This document shows, piece after piece, positions 34,812-44,413 of a DNA stretch of 59,053 nt. The translations under genes and the position numbers were made by a program. The notes below the pieces were generated by a model, which saw only the letters and a list, made by a program, of their open reading frames with translations, searched no databases and was not told the origin of the DNA. This DNA is from Sphingorhabdus sp. EL138 (GTDB lineage: Bacteria > Pseudomonadota > Alphaproteobacteria > Sphingomonadales > Sphingomonadaceae). The stretch is from contig NZ_CAMDCK010000018.1 of NCBI RefSeq assembly GCF_945890115.1, forward strand, positions 1-59,053. Direction: 5' to 3'. Positions within the stretch are counted from its first letter, which is position 1. Every line of letters begins with the position of its first letter.

Positions 34812-36374
34812 TTATTTCCAACTGCGGGCAAGCGCATCCAACAATTGGACGCCCCAGCCCGATGCGCCCTTTGGCGTCACTGGCCCAGCTTTGTCCGCCC
34901 AGTTAACGCCGGCAATATCAAGATGCGCCCAAGGAACATCTTTATCGACGAAGAAGCCAACAAAGGTCGCGCCAAGACCTGCGCCGGGGCCGCTGCCCTC
35001 AGCAACGTTTTTAATGTCGGCAATGTCGGATTTCATATCATTGAGATAGTTTTTGTGGAGCGGCATCCGCCATACATCTTCACCCGTTGCGGTGCCCGCT
35101 GCGGTAACCGCTGCAGCCAACCGTTCGTCCCGGCTGAATAGGCCTGCATATTCGTCGTTCAATGCGCCAACGATGGATCCTGTCAGCGTCGTCATGTTCA
35201 CCAAAGCGCCGGGTTTTTTATTGGCGACGACATATTCATTGGCGTCGGCCATTACCAAACGGCCTTCCGCGTCGGTGTTCAGTATCTCAATGGTTTTGCC
35301 GCTCATTGTGCGCACAACGTCGCCGGGACGCTGCGCATTGCCGCCGGGCATATTTTCCGACAGCGCGGCAACGCCGATGACGTTAACCGACGCCTTTGAC
35401 TTTGCGAGCGATAACACAGCGCCCATGATGCTGGCTGCGCCGGACATGTCTGCCTTCATCTCCCACATGCCCGCACCGGGCTTGAGCGATGTGCCGCCGG
35501 AGTCAAAGGTAATGCCCTTGCCGACCATCGCCAATGGCGCGCTATCACCAGCGCCGCGATATTCGACGATCATCAGGCGCGATGGGCGGCGTGAACCTTG
35601 GCCAACGCCGACAAGTGAGCCCATACCCAATTTGCGCATCATCGGTTCGTCGAGCACTTCAATCTTGACGTTTGCGGTGTTGCCGAAGGCAGCGCGGACC
35701 CGCTCCACAAAGGTTTCTGGGTAGATGACATTGGCTGGCTCAGCCGCCAGATCGCGGGACAAGGAAACGCCCTCGGCCAAGGCCGCATGGCGCGACTTCC
35801 ATAAAGCCTCTGCGCTACCCGCATCGCTGCTGATAATAGTTACGGGGTTCGTAGGCGGCGTTTTGCGGTCCACGGTTTTATAGCGGTCAAACCGATATTG
35901 CCCCATGGCATAGCCCAAAGCTGCGGCCGCCGCTTCGTCTTGGTTAAGGCCGCCTGTGATGGTGACTGGTTGCGCTTCATCGCGCAAATCCTGTGCAGCC
36001 TTGCCCGATGCGTTGCGGATATGGGTGACGCGGTCGCCTTCTTCGCCAACCCCGCTCAGCACAATGCGCGCATAATTGCCGATGCCGCGTAGCGACAAGG
36101 AACTGCCCTCTTTGCCTTCAAATTTTGCCGAAGCGATGGCCGCGTTCAATGCTTGCGCCGTTGCCGCATCAACAACATTGGTTGGCAGCGTCGCATCGCG
36201 CATCATGATGACCAAAGCGCCCGATGTTGGCGCTGTCGCTTCGAAATTGATTGGCCGAGTCTGCGAATGCGCCGCTGTCGATGGCGAAATGCCCGATCCA
36301 ACGACATCGGCCTGCGCAAATGCAGGCGTGATTGTGGTGGTTGCAAGTGCAAGGGCAAAGAGGCTGCGATGCAT
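34812..36374 (-). CDS. Exported leucyl aminopeptidase (M17 family)
   Basis: Zinc/manganese aminopeptidase that removes N-terminal residues from peptides. 520 residues from ATG 36374 (MHRSLFALALATTTITPAFAQ), with GGAAAG upstream; the frame continues to 36449 without support. The signal peptide (about 1-21) indicates periplasmic location, unlike E. coli PepA. The catalytic C-terminal domain has VGKGITFDSGGTSLKPGAGM (metal-binding Lys and Asp), MKADMSGAA and the signature NTDAEGRLVMADAN. The N-terminal macrodomain-like part is divergent. Independent gene upstream of clpB. Confidence 0.93.
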   Translation of the reverse strand: MHRSLFALALATTTITPAFAQADVVGSGISPSTAAHSQTRPINFEATAPTSGALVIMMRDATLPTNVVDAATAQALNAAIASAKFEGKEGSSLSLRGIGNYARIVLSGVGEEGDRVTHIRNASGKAAQDLRDEAQPVTITGGLNQDEAAAAALGYAMGQYRFDRYKTVDRKTPPTNPVTIISSDAGSAEALWKSRHAALAEGVSLSRDLAAEPANVIYPETFVERVRAAFGNTANVKIEVLDEPMMRKLGMGSLVGVGQGSRRPSRLMIVEYRGAGDSAPLAMVGKGITFDSGGTSLKPGAGMWEMKADMSGAASIMGAVLSLAKSKASVNVIGVAALSENMPGGNAQRPGDVVRTMSGKTIEILNTDAEGRLVMADANEYVVANKKPGALVNMTTLTGSIVGALNDEYAGLFSRDERLAAAVTAAGTATGEDVWRMPLHKNYLNDMKSDIADIKNVAEGSGPGAGLGATFVGFFVDKDVPWAHLDIAGVNWADKAGPVTPKGASGWGVQLLDALARSWK

Positions 36375-36466
36375 AGGGGGACTTTCCTTTCCGTAAATCA
36401 TGGTTATGCCGGATATGTACGCAAATGGACCGATGTGACAAGGTCTCATTGCAAGGGGAGAATGTT

Positions 36467-38575
36467 ATGCGGAAATTTTTGTGGGCGTCCTTGGCGCTTG
36501 TGGGTGTGGTTGCGGGTGCAGGCGCGCTGTGGGAGCCGTTGGCGGCCACCGGATATGACATGCCAAAACGCGCTTATGATGTGGAGATTGTGCGCGATGA
36601 ATTTGGCGTGCCGCACATCAACGGCAAGACCGATGCCGACACCGCTTATGGCTTGGCCTTTGCCCATGCCGAAGATGATTTTTCGACAATCGAAGATGTC
36701 GTTGCCATGACGCGCGGGCGCTATGGCGCGCTTGCAGGCTCCGATGGGGCCAAGGTCGATTATGTGATGCATCTGTTGGGCGCGCGGGAGACTGCCGAGA
36801 CGCGCTATCTGGAATTGTCGCCCGAAGTCCGCGCCGTGGCAGAGGCCTATGCCGCTGGCTTGAACCATTATGCCGCAAAACATCCCGAAGAAGTCCGCCT
36901 GTCGAAGCTATTTCCTGTAACCGGACAGGATATTGTCACAGGCTTCGTACTGCGCGCGCCGTTTTTCTATGGCCTTGATAGCGCAATTGGCGCGTTGACC
37001 GAAGGCAAGCCGCTGCCGAAGGAAAATGCCGCGCCGATGACGCCCATCGGGCGTGATCCGGAAATGAACGGTTCGAACGCCTTTGCGATTGCGCCAAAGC
37101 GTATGGCCGATGGCAAGACATGGCTGATTTCCAATTCGCACCAGCCTTATGAAGGTCAGGTGGCGTGGTATGAAGCCGTAACCCATTCGGGCGAGGGGCT
37201 GGATATGGCTGGCGCCTTGTTCCCCGGATCGCCCTTCGTCCTGCTTGGCCACAACCGTCATTTGGGTTGGACCAATACCGTCAACCGCCCCGACCTTATT
37301 GATGTCTATAAATTGGTGATGAACAAGGCGGGCGATCAATATCGTTATGATGGCAAATGGATGCCTTTGTCATCGAAGCGGGTTTGGTTGCCGGTGAAAA
37401 TAGGTCCGTTCAATCTGCCCGTACCACAGACGATATATCGCTCCCTCCACGGACCGGTCATCAAAAATGACACGGGCTATTTCGCGATCCGCTATGCCGG
37501 CATCGACAATGTAAAAGTTGTTGAGCAATATTATCGTAACACCAAAGCGACGAATTGGGAGGAATGGACCCAATCGATGGCGATTGGCGGCATTCCTGCG
37601 ACAAATTTCATTTATGCCGACAAGACCGGCCGCGTTGCTTATATTTACAATGCCCTCTTCCCCGACCGTAAGCCGGGCTATGATTATACCAAGCTGCTTC
37701 CGGGCGACACATCGGCGGCCCTGTGGAAAGGGCCAGTTGGCTTTGACCGTTATCCCAAGATTGTCGATCCTGCATCTGGCTTTGTCCAAAACGCCAATAA
37801 CACGCCATTTCTGGCTGCAGGGCCGGGGTCGGAAATGGATCCTGCGGCCTATTCGCCTTATTTGGGCATTGAACGTGGCATGACCAATCGCGGCTTGCGC
37901 GCAACAGAGTTGTTGGCCGCTGATACTTCCATCACGCCGCAAGAGCTGCTCGCGATTAAGATGGACATGATCTACAGCAAAAAAAGCTGGGTCGGGGCGT
38001 GGATGGCGTCCTTTGCTGCGCTGGATTTGAAAGACGCGCCGGAGCTTGCCGAAGCACAAAAGCTGCTGGCAAGCTGGGATTGGTCAAGCGATGGCAAAGG
38101 CCGTGCGGACGCCTTGGCCGAACGCATCATCCGCTTTGGCGCGCGGCCAAACTGGCGCGGTGACAAGATGCCCGATGCCCGCAGTACGCTGCAGGAGGCG
38201 GTCACAGAGTTTAAGGAGCGCTTTGGCCGCATCGACCCGCCATTGGGTGACATTCAGCGCCTACGGCGCGGCGAAGTCGATTTGCCGATGCTGGGCGGCA
38301 GTGACGCCTTGCGCGCCACAACAATGTGGGAATCAGAGCAAGCCGATGGCAAAATGCGCGTCCGCCATGGCGATAGTTACATCATGCTGATGCGATGGGA
38401 CAAGGATGGCAAGGTGCAATCGGAATCGATCCAACCTTATGGTTCGGCGACGACACGCCCCAAATCTCCGCATTATACCGACCAGATGAAATTGTTCGTT
38501 GCAGGCGGGTACAAGCCAGTACATTTTGAATGGGCTGACGCCGTCCAGAACGCAAAGCGCCGTTATCGACCCTAA
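36467..38575 (+). CDS. Penicillin acylase family protein (N-terminal nucleophile amidase)
   Basis: 702-residue Ntn hydrolase of the penicillin G acylase/acyl-homoserine-lactone acylase family, hydrolysing amide bonds of acylated substrates. N-terminal signal or anchor helix (about 1-21, MRKFLWASLALVGVVAGAGA), alpha chain with YDVEIVRDEFGVPHINGKTD, and a processing site before Ser203 in NGSNAFAIAP, where autocleavage would expose the catalytic Ser of the beta chain. LLGHNRHLGWTNTVNRPDL and FVQNANNTPF (catalytic Asn region) are conserved. AAGGGGAG lies before the ATG at 36467; the longer frame from 36425 lacks a signal start. Substrate unknown: quorum-signal quenching is possible but not shown. 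Confidence 0.9.
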   Translation: MRKFLWASLALVGVVAGAGALWEPLAATGYDMPKRAYDVEIVRDEFGVPHINGKTDADTAYGLAFAHAEDDFSTIEDVVAMTRGRYGALAGSDGAKVDYVMHLLGARETAETRYLELSPEVRAVAEAYAAGLNHYAAKHPEEVRLSKLFPVTGQDIVTGFVLRAPFFYGLDSAIGALTEGKPLPKENAAPMTPIGRDPEMNGSNAFAIAPKRMADGKTWLISNSHQPYEGQVAWYEAVTHSGEGLDMAGALFPGSPFVLLGHNRHLGWTNTVNRPDLIDVYKLVMNKAGDQYRYDGKWMPLSSKRVWLPVKIGPFNLPVPQTIYRSLHGPVIKNDTGYFAIRYAGIDNVKVVEQYYRNTKATNWEEWTQSMAIGGIPATNFIYADKTGRVAYIYNALFPDRKPGYDYTKLLPGDTSAALWKGPVGFDRYPKIVDPASGFVQNANNTPFLAAGPGSEMDPAAYSPYLGIERGMTNRGLRATELLAADTSITPQELLAIKMDMIYSKKSWVGAWMASFAALDLKDAPELAEAQKLLASWDWSSDGKGRADALAERIIRFGARPNWRGDKMPDARSTLQEAVTEFKERFGRIDPPLGDIQRLRRGEVDLPMLGGSDALRATTMWESEQADGKMRVRHGDSYIMLMRWDKDGKVQSESIQPYGSATTRPKSPHYTDQMKLFVAGGYKPVHFEWADAVQNAKRRYRP

Positions 38576-38669
38576 ACGCCGTTTGTCGAAAATTCTTCGG
38601 TATTACATTGTGTTTGCCCATGTCGTCGCTATCTTTAGCGGCAGTGATATTTAAGTACAGGAGCAGAAT

Positions 38670-41549
38670 ATGATCCGTAAATTAACGCTCGCCCTTATGA
38701 TGTCGGGCTCGGTGCTCGCGGCGCAGACACCCGCCTTTGCACAGTCCGCAGCGCCCGTTTCGAAATTGGTGGAGGCGGTCAATATTCCGCATGAGAAATT
38801 CACCCTCGACAACGGCTTGACCGTTTTGGTGCATGAAGACCGCAAGGCCCCCATTGTTGCTGTGTCCATCTGGTATGGCGTCGGATCCAAGAATGAGCCA
38901 AAGGGCAAAACGGGCTATGCCCATTTGTTCGAACATATCATGTTCAACGGCAGCGAAAATGCGCCGGGCGATTATTTTGAATATACCAAGAAAATCGGCG
39001 CGACCGACCTGAACGGGACCACTTGGTTGGACCGCACCAATTATTTCCAGACCGTGCCGACCACGGCGCTGGAATCTGCATTGTTCCTCGAAAGCGACCG
39101 TATGGGCTTTTTGCTCAATGCCGTGACGAAGGAAAAGCTGGATAACCAGATTGGCGTTGTTTCCAACGAAAAGCGTCAGGGCGACAATCAGCCATTTGGC
39201 TTGGTCAGTTACAAGCAATCAGGGACATTGTTCCCCGTTGGCCACCCTTATCATCATAGCACGATCGGCAGCCTTGAAGACCTGTCGGCGGCTTCGCTCG
39301 ATGATATGAAAAACTGGTTCATCGACCATTATGGCCCAAATAATGCGATTTTGGTTCTGGCCGGCGACATCAATGCGGTCCAAGCAAAGCCTTTGGTGGA
39401 AAAATGGTTCGGCAGCATAAAGCGCGGCAAGCAAGTTGCGCCGGTGAATGCGCCCGTGCCAACGCTCGAAAAAGACATCAAAATCGTCATGAAGGACAAG
39501 GTGCCGACCACGCGCATCTATCGCAATTGGGTGGTGCCAGGCCTTGCCGACCCCGATGCCAATGCATTGTTCATCGCGATGAGCGCCCTTGGCGGCCTGT
39601 CGAGTTCGCGTCTGGATAATATTTTAGTGCGTCAGGAACAGAGCGCGGTGGGCGTTTCTGCCTATCTCATTCCCTTCGTGCATGCCAGCTTGGTCAACAT
39701 TCAAGCGGACGTAAAGCCCGGCGGTGATGCCGATGCGGTGGCCAAGCGTCTGGATGAAATCTTGGCCGATTATATCAAAACCGGCCCAACCGCCGAAGAA
39801 GTACAGCGCGTTGCCACCAGCTACATTGCTCAGCAAATCGATGGTCTTGAACAAGTCGGCGGCTTTGGCGGCAAGGCCGTCGCTTTGGCCGAAGGCGAAT
39901 TATATGTCGGCGATTCGTCCTTCTATAAAAAGGAATTGGAGCGGCTTGCGTCGGCAAAACCAGAAGCGGTGAAGGCCGCGATGCAGAAATGGCTGACGCG
40001 CCCAGTGCTTGAAATCCGTGTCGAACCCGGTGAGCGTGAAGCCTATAAAGAAGTCGCTGCGGGATCGGGCAGCCGCACAGGCACGCTAACTGCGCCTGCA
40101 TTTTATGCGCCTCCAGGCGCAGACGATGTATCGGTATCTGCGCCAATTTCTTTTCAGGATCGCAGCAAATTTCCTGAACCGACAAGCACGCCTGCGCTCG
40201 ATTTCCCGACGGTTGAAGAAACAACCTTAAGCAATGGCATTAAAGTGTTCTTTGCGCGCCGCGCCGCGGTGCCAACCGTCCGCGTCGCGGTCAGCTTCAA
40301 TGCGGGCTATGCGGCGGACCCAGCCGACAAACGCGGCATAGCGTCGATGATGTCGACCATGTTGATGGAAGGCACAACGTCGCTGACCTCGACAAAAATT
40401 GCCGAAACCGAAGAGAAATTGGGCGCTGACGTCAATGTGGGGTCTTCACTCGACCGGACGGTAGCGAGCTTGCGCGCGGTAAAGCCAAATCTTGGCCTTT
40501 CGCTCGATCTGCTTGCGGATGTGATCAAAAATCCGGCCTTTGCGACCAATGAGTTGGAACGCGTCCGCGTTCAGCAACTGACTCGGATCAAGTCGGAAAA
40601 TAGTCAGCCACAGGGCATTGCCGTGCGCCGTCTGCCGCCATTATTATATGGCCCAGCGCATCCTTATGGCGGACCACAGACGGGCAGCGGATATGCAGAG
40701 ACCGTGGCGACAATCAGCCGGACGGATGTCGCCAATTTCCATCAGGCATGGATGCATCCATCGAAAGCGGAAATCTTTGTCGTGGGTGACACCAGCCTGA
40801 AAGAAATCAAGCCCATGCTTGAGCAGCGTTTCGGCAAGTGGACGCCCGCCGCCGCGCCTGCGCCCGCTAAGAATTTCGGCGTTGCGTTGCCAGCGCCCGA
40901 AGCAAAAATTTGGCTGATTGACCGTCCAAATTCACCGCAATCTCTGGTGCTGGCTGGCCTTGTTCTGGATGCAAAGGGATCGGACGATTTGCTGACCCTG
41001 CGCGCAGCGAACGAGATTTTCGGCGGTGACTTCCTGTCGCGTATCAACATGGACCTGCGGGAAACCAAGGGCTGGTCTTATGGCGTACGCAGCCAAATCA
41101 ATGGCGCCGAAGACCGCGTGCCATTTTACATGTTCGCGCCAGTGCAGACCAACCAGACTGGACCATCGGTCAAAGTCCTAATCGACCAGTTGAAGGACTT
41201 TAACGGCGCAAAGCCAGTCACGGCGGCGGAACTAGAAAAGACCATCAAGGGCAATGTCCTCAAACTGCCAGGCAATTATGAACAATCGTCGGCTGTGCTG
41301 GGGCAAATGCAGGCAGATCGCCTGAACAAACGGCCTTTCAACTATGCCGAAACATTGGCGGGCAGATATAATGCGCTGACCGCTGCCGCATTGAATGACG
41401 CAATGCGGGTTAAGGTGGATCCATCCAAGATCACATGGCTCATTGGCGGTGACGCGGCGAAGGTGAAACCGCAGTTAGAAGCACTGGGATTGCCAATTGA
41501 AATGGTGACCGAAGCTGCTAACACCAGTGCAAGCAACAATGCTAAATAA
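38670..41549 (+). CDS. Exported two-domain M16 zinc protease
   Basis: 959-residue insulinase-family (pitrilysin) metallopeptidase. Signal peptide about 1-25 (LTLALMMSGSVLAAQTPAFAQ). The first M16 unit has the inverted zinc motif HLFEH (His85, Glu88, His89) with the distal Glu in ALESALFLESDRMG; the second M16 half (from about residue 510, TTLSNGIKVFFARRAAVPTV) lacks the zinc motif, as in fused M16 proteins where it acts as a substrate-holding partner. Expected to degrade peptides in the periplasm. The small gene 11 nt downstream is likely co-transcribed. Confidence 0.94.
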   Translation: MIRKLTLALMMSGSVLAAQTPAFAQSAAPVSKLVEAVNIPHEKFTLDNGLTVLVHEDRKAPIVAVSIWYGVGSKNEPKGKTGYAHLFEHIMFNGSENAPGDYFEYTKKIGATDLNGTTWLDRTNYFQTVPTTALESALFLESDRMGFLLNAVTKEKLDNQIGVVSNEKRQGDNQPFGLVSYKQSGTLFPVGHPYHHSTIGSLEDLSAASLDDMKNWFIDHYGPNNAILVLAGDINAVQAKPLVEKWFGSIKRGKQVAPVNAPVPTLEKDIKIVMKDKVPTTRIYRNWVVPGLADPDANALFIAMSALGGLSSSRLDNILVRQEQSAVGVSAYLIPFVHASLVNIQADVKPGGDADAVAKRLDEILADYIKTGPTAEEVQRVATSYIAQQIDGLEQVGGFGGKAVALAEGELYVGDSSFYKKELERLASAKPEAVKAAMQKWLTRPVLEIRVEPGEREAYKEVAAGSGSRTGTLTAPAFYAPPGADDVSVSAPISFQDRSKFPEPTSTPALDFPTVEETTLSNGIKVFFARRAAVPTVRVAVSFNAGYAADPADKRGIASMMSTMLMEGTTSLTSTKIAETEEKLGADVNVGSSLDRTVASLRAVKPNLGLSLDLLADVIKNPAFATNELERVRVQQLTRIKSENSQPQGIAVRRLPPLLYGPAHPYGGPQTGSGYAETVATISRTDVANFHQAWMHPSKAEIFVVGDTSLKEIKPMLEQRFGKWTPAAAPAPAKNFGVALPAPEAKIWLIDRPNSPQSLVLAGLVLDAKGSDDLLTLRAANEIFGGDFLSRINMDLRETKGWSYGVRSQINGAEDRVPFYMFAPVQTNQTGPSVKVLIDQLKDFNGAKPVTAAELEKTIKGNVLKLPGNYEQSSAVLGQMQADRLNKRPFNYAETLAGRYNALTAAALNDAMRVKVDPSKITWLIGGDAAKVKPQLEALGLPIEMVTEAANTSASNNAK

Positions 41550-41560
41550 GGAGCAAGGAT

Positions 41561-41860
41561 ATGGCAGCAGTTGATGGTGATTGGGACGTAATAATCAAAA
41601 GCCCAATGGGTGACCAAAAAGCAGTTTTGACCGTCAACAGCGACGGCGGCAGCTTTTCAGGCCAGATGTCCGGTGGACTTGGTGCCATGGACATTGCCAA
41701 TGGCACTGTCGATGGCGATACGTTGAGCTGGGGCATGGATATCACGGTGCCTATGCCGATGCATTTGGACGCCACAGCAACGGTGTCGGGCGATGCCATG
41801 ACTGGCGAAGTAAAGGCGGGTGCCTTTGGTTCAATGGGCTTGACTGGCACACGCAAGTAA
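41561..41860 (+). CDS. Small beta-rich hypothetical protein
   Basis: 99 residues, MAAVDGDWDVIIKSPMGDQK onward. Alternating hydrophobic strands and Gly/Asp turns (GDWDVIIKSPMGDQKAVLTV, GGSFSGQMSGGLGAMDIANG, DTLSWGMDITVPMPMHLDAT) suggest a small all-beta barrel; no signal peptide and no catalytic motif. Sequences of this kind occur as stand-alone proteins or tails of hydrolases in sphingomonads. AAGGAGCAAGGAT precedes the ATG and the gene is 11 nt after the M16 protease, so they form one operon that ends at the hairpin at 41897. Function unknown. Confidence 0.75.
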   Translation: MAAVDGDWDVIIKSPMGDQKAVLTVNSDGGSFSGQMSGGLGAMDIANGTVDGDTLSWGMDITVPMPMHLDATATVSGDAMTGEVKAGAFGSMGLTGTRK

Positions 41861-41896
41861 AAGCTTCAGCGCGCGTTGTGCGCTGACACGCGAATG

Positions 41897-41930
41897 CAAG
41901 GCCGTCTATCCGAGTGGGTAGGCGGCCTTG
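41897..41930 (+). terminator. Hairpin terminator after the M16 protease operon
   Basis: CAAGGCCGTCTATCC pairs with GGGTAGGCGGCCTTG (two G-U pairs) around a short GAGT loop, 36 nt after the stop of the small gene. The following TTCTAT is only moderately T-rich, so termination strength is uncertain. Confidence 0.6.
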
Positions 41931-42008
41931 TTCTATGTGTCGTCAATGCTTATGTTAAATATGAGCGCGTTTCCTCCGAATCGCGATGATCAAGATTGGA
42001 GCCACTGC

Positions 42009-42560
42009 ATGAACCATCTTGTCCCTCCGTCGCAGTCGCGCATGTCCTTGGTGCGTTTGGCGCTGTTTGTGATTCCGACGATCATGTTTCTTGGCTTTCT
42101 TTCAGGCACTATGTCGGGATCGACGGCCGAAAACATATGGTATCAAACATTGCTTAAGCCCGATATTCAGCCGCCGGGCTGGGTGTTTGGCGTCGTCTGG
42201 CCCACTTTATATCTCATGCTGGGCTTGGCATTTGCGATGGTGTTGAACGCGCGCGGCGCGCGGGACCGGAATGTGGCAATCATCCTGTTTTTGTCCCAAT
42301 TCGTGATCAACCTCACTTGGTCGCCAGTTTTTTTCCATTATCATCAGGTGACAGCCGCATTCTTCATCATCCTCATCATGCTTGCTATTGCGATCGCTAC
42401 GACCTTCGCATTTGCGCGGGTGCGCAAGGCTGCGGCTTGGCTGATGGTGCCCTATTTGATATGGATCAGCTTCGCGGCCATTCTAAATTTTCAGATCGAT
42501 CAGCTCAATCCTGATGCGGAAAGTCTTTACGTTCCGGCTGCGACTTCCCAAATAGGGTGA
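42009..42560 (+). CDS. tspO: TspO/MBR family protein
   Basis: 183-residue membrane protein of the tryptophan-rich sensory protein/peripheral benzodiazepine-receptor family, which binds tetrapyrroles and regulates photosynthesis or stress genes in alphaproteobacteria. Five predicted helices; conserved motifs WYQTLLKPDIQPPGWVFGVV followed by WPTLYLMLGLA, NLTWSPVFF and the C-terminal LIWISFAAILNFQIDQLN. The ATG at 42009 has GGAG 8 nt upstream; the frame is open to 41928 but that part overlaps the terminator region. Monocistronic by spacing. Confidence 0.92.
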   Translation: MNHLVPPSQSRMSLVRLALFVIPTIMFLGFLSGTMSGSTAENIWYQTLLKPDIQPPGWVFGVVWPTLYLMLGLAFAMVLNARGARDRNVAIILFLSQFVINLTWSPVFFHYHQVTAAFFIILIMLAIAIATTFAFARVRKAAAWLMVPYLIWISFAAILNFQIDQLNPDAESLYVPAATSQIG

Positions 42561-42597
42561 TATCGGTCCATCCCCCGACCGCAATGGAGTGAATGAC

Positions 42598-42906
42598 ATG
42601 CAAAGCGAAAAGCGCATTTTTGACGATTTGGCCAAGGTTTTGAACGGCGTTGCCGGAACCGTGGCGGGCATGGGCCGTGAGGCCGAGGCGAGTGTGCGCG
42701 AACGCGCGCGCGAATGGGCTGGCGGCCTTGACCTTGTGTCACGCGAAGAATTTGACGCCGTCAAAACCCTTGCTGCCAACGCCCGCGCTGAAGCCGATGC
42801 ACTTGGTAAGCGGGTCGCCGCTTTAGAAGCCGCTTTGCTCGCAAAAGGTGGCGCCGCCCCTGCTAAGGCGAAGCCTGCGACCAAGTCGGCAAAGGGTTCC
42901 GCCTAA
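42598..42906 (+). CDS. ubiK: UbiK-type accessory factor (BMFP family)
   Basis: About 102 residues, MQSEKRIFDDLAKVLNGVAG onward, ending in an Ala/Lys-rich tail. It belongs to the BMFP (membrane fusogenic) family renamed UbiK, which assists ubiquinone biosynthesis in the soluble Ubi complex. A long helix with heptad pattern (SREEFDAVKTLAANARAEAD, about 50-80) supports its coiled-coil trimer form. ATG 42598 is preferred over the GTG at 42589 because GGAG (42586-42589) sits 8 nt before it. A 28-nt stretch separates it from tspO. Confidence 0.85.
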   Translation: MQSEKRIFDDLAKVLNGVAGTVAGMGREAEASVRERAREWAGGLDLVSREEFDAVKTLAANARAEADALGKRVAALEAALLAKGGAAPAKAKPATKSAKGSA

Positions 42907-43013
42907 ACTTTTCCACAGTCGGCCCACAGCCTTGTGTTGCACGTTGACGCAAGCCCCTTGCGTGCGAGTCCGTCAGCGGGCAGACCCACGTCAACACGAC
43001 AGGCGCAATCATC

Positions 43014-43526
43014 ATGCACGACGCAGACGAACAATATGAGCAATTCGAGCGCGATGAATGCGCGCCCGTAGACATGCTTGCCGCTTTGTTCGAAGCGCGC
43101 GGTTGGTCATTTGAACTGGATGGTGAAGACGAAATCACCGCTGAATATAAGGGTAGTTGGGCCAGCTATCAGTTGCGCGCCATCTGGCGTGAAGAAGATA
43201 ATGCGCTCCAACTGATCATATTGCCGGATATCACTGTACCGACAGACAAGCGGCAGAGCGTGTATACGGCGCTTGGCCTCATCAATGAACAATTGTGGCT
43301 TGGCCATTTTGACATGTGGTCAGCCAATGGCATATTGTTGTTCCGCCATGGCAGCCTGATGGCGTCCAACGGCTTGTTGGGTGTCGACCAGGCGCAGACC
43401 ATCATCGACGTCGCGATTGACGAATGTGAGCGTTTCTATCCAGTGTTCCAGTTCATCATCTGGGGCGACAAAACGCCTGAAGAGGCGATTGCCAGCGCCA
43501 TGATCGAAACGCATGGCGAGGCTTAA
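43014..43526 (+). CDS. YbjN domain-containing protein
   Basis: 170-residue cytoplasmic protein of the YbjN family (type III secretion chaperone-like fold), which is linked to stress and motility regulation in enterobacteria but not enzymatic. Conserved stretch DMLAALFEARGWSFELDGED, then LQLIILPDITVPTDKR and NEQLWLGHFDMWSANGILLF. The acidic N-terminus MHDADEQYEQFERDE is typical for alphaproteobacterial members. The start at 43014 follows an AGGCG site. Convergent with the thioesterase pair (7 nt apart). Confidence 0.87.
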   Translation: MHDADEQYEQFERDECAPVDMLAALFEARGWSFELDGEDEITAEYKGSWASYQLRAIWREEDNALQLIILPDITVPTDKRQSVYTALGLINEQLWLGHFDMWSANGILLFRHGSLMASNGLLGVDQAQTIIDVAIDECERFYPVFQFIIWGDKTPEEAIASAMIETHGEA

Positions 43527-43532
43527 GCGCGC

Positions 43533-43943
43533 TTAACCTTCGCGCTTTGCCTTAATCAGATAATGCATATAGCCCATGGCGATGGGCTTATCCCGGTCTT
43601 CCTGCCATGCCCGCGCCTCAACATTGGCCATCGTCCGGCCAAGGCGCGTGACTTCGCCAACGGCAAAGGTCATTTGGCTTAAGCCGCCGCGCATGAAATC
43701 GACGGTAACGTTGACCTGTTTAATATTGGCATCGCTGCCTTTGGCCCGCAGCGCCTGATGCACGGCGGCGATAGCTGCAATTTCGAGCAGGCCTGAAATC
43801 GCCCCGCCATGTAGGAAGCCGGGACGGCCTTGCACGCGGTTGGCAAAGGGCATGCCGATGACGGGCGCACCATCGATTTCGTCAACGACGGTCATATCCA
43901 GCGCCCGTGCATAAGGCGGTAAAGTGGTATATAATGCGCTCAT
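43533..43943 (-). CDS. PaaI-family hotdog thioesterase, second of a pair
   Basis: 136 residues. Hotdog-fold acyl-CoA thioesterase; the motif RPGFLHGGAISGLLEIAAIA holds the His-Gly-Gly of the PaaI type, with Glu/Asp further along the helix as catalytic acid. Strands VNVTVDFMRGG and MANVEARAW complete the fold. Its start overlaps the stop of the upstream thioesterase gene as ATGA (43940-43943), so the two are co-translated and may act together or form a hetero-oligomer. Substrate unknown. Confidence 0.87.
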   Translation of the reverse strand: MSALYTTLPPYARALDMTVVDEIDGAPVIGMPFANRVQGRPGFLHGGAISGLLEIAAIAAVHQALRAKGSDANIKQVNVTVDFMRGGLSQMTFAVGEVTRLGRTMANVEARAWQEDRDKPIAMGYMHYLIKAKREG

Positions 43944-44413
43944 GCGGTTTGCCCGCCGGTCCTGATGAACGTGCCGCTGGCATGGGCCAATGGCTGGTCA
44001 GGATTGCCATTATGGGCATAGCCGCGCACAAAACCGATGCTGTTGGTCAAATGATAGCAGATGCCACGGCCATATACGCGCTGTCCAGACGGTGACGGAC
44101 GAAGATAATCGATGCGCAGGTCCATCGTGGCTTGCGGCCGGAATTCATTCAGCTTGGTCCAAATCGACATGCTGGTGGCATTATCCATAAGGCTGATGAT
44201 CACCGCAGAGGCCAATATGCCCGTTTCGGGGTCAGCGACCAGATCTTCGCGCCAATCAATCGCGAGTTCGACCCAATTTTCGCCATGGCCAATATATTCC
44301 ATTGCGAGAAACCCGCTATGGCCGTGCTTGCCCATGAACTTGTTCACCAATTCTGGGTCAAAGCCGCCGCCTTTCGGGGCCAAGGTTCCAATGTCGGTTG
44401 TGCCGCTCGTCAT
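43940..44413 (-). CDS. PaaI-family hotdog thioesterase, first of a pair
   Basis: 157 residues. Hotdog-fold thioesterase with the region VADPETGILASAVIISLMDN in place of the classic HGG motif (Asp at the helix as probable acid), strands ATMDLRIDYLRPSPSGQRVY and the N-terminal GFDPELVNKFMGKHGHSGFL. The absence of the HGG loop makes it a divergent member that may pair with the following canonical one. Lies directly downstream of the amidase stop (0-1 nt) on the same strand; the ATG at 44413 abuts the amidase end at 44414. Confidence 0.83.
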   Translation of the reverse strand: MTSGTTDIGTLAPKGGGFDPELVNKFMGKHGHSGFLAMEYIGHGENWVELAIDWREDLVADPETGILASAVIISLMDNATSMSIWTKLNEFRPQATMDLRIDYLRPSPSGQRVYGRGICYHLTNSIGFVRGYAHNGNPDQPLAHASGTFIRTGGQTA

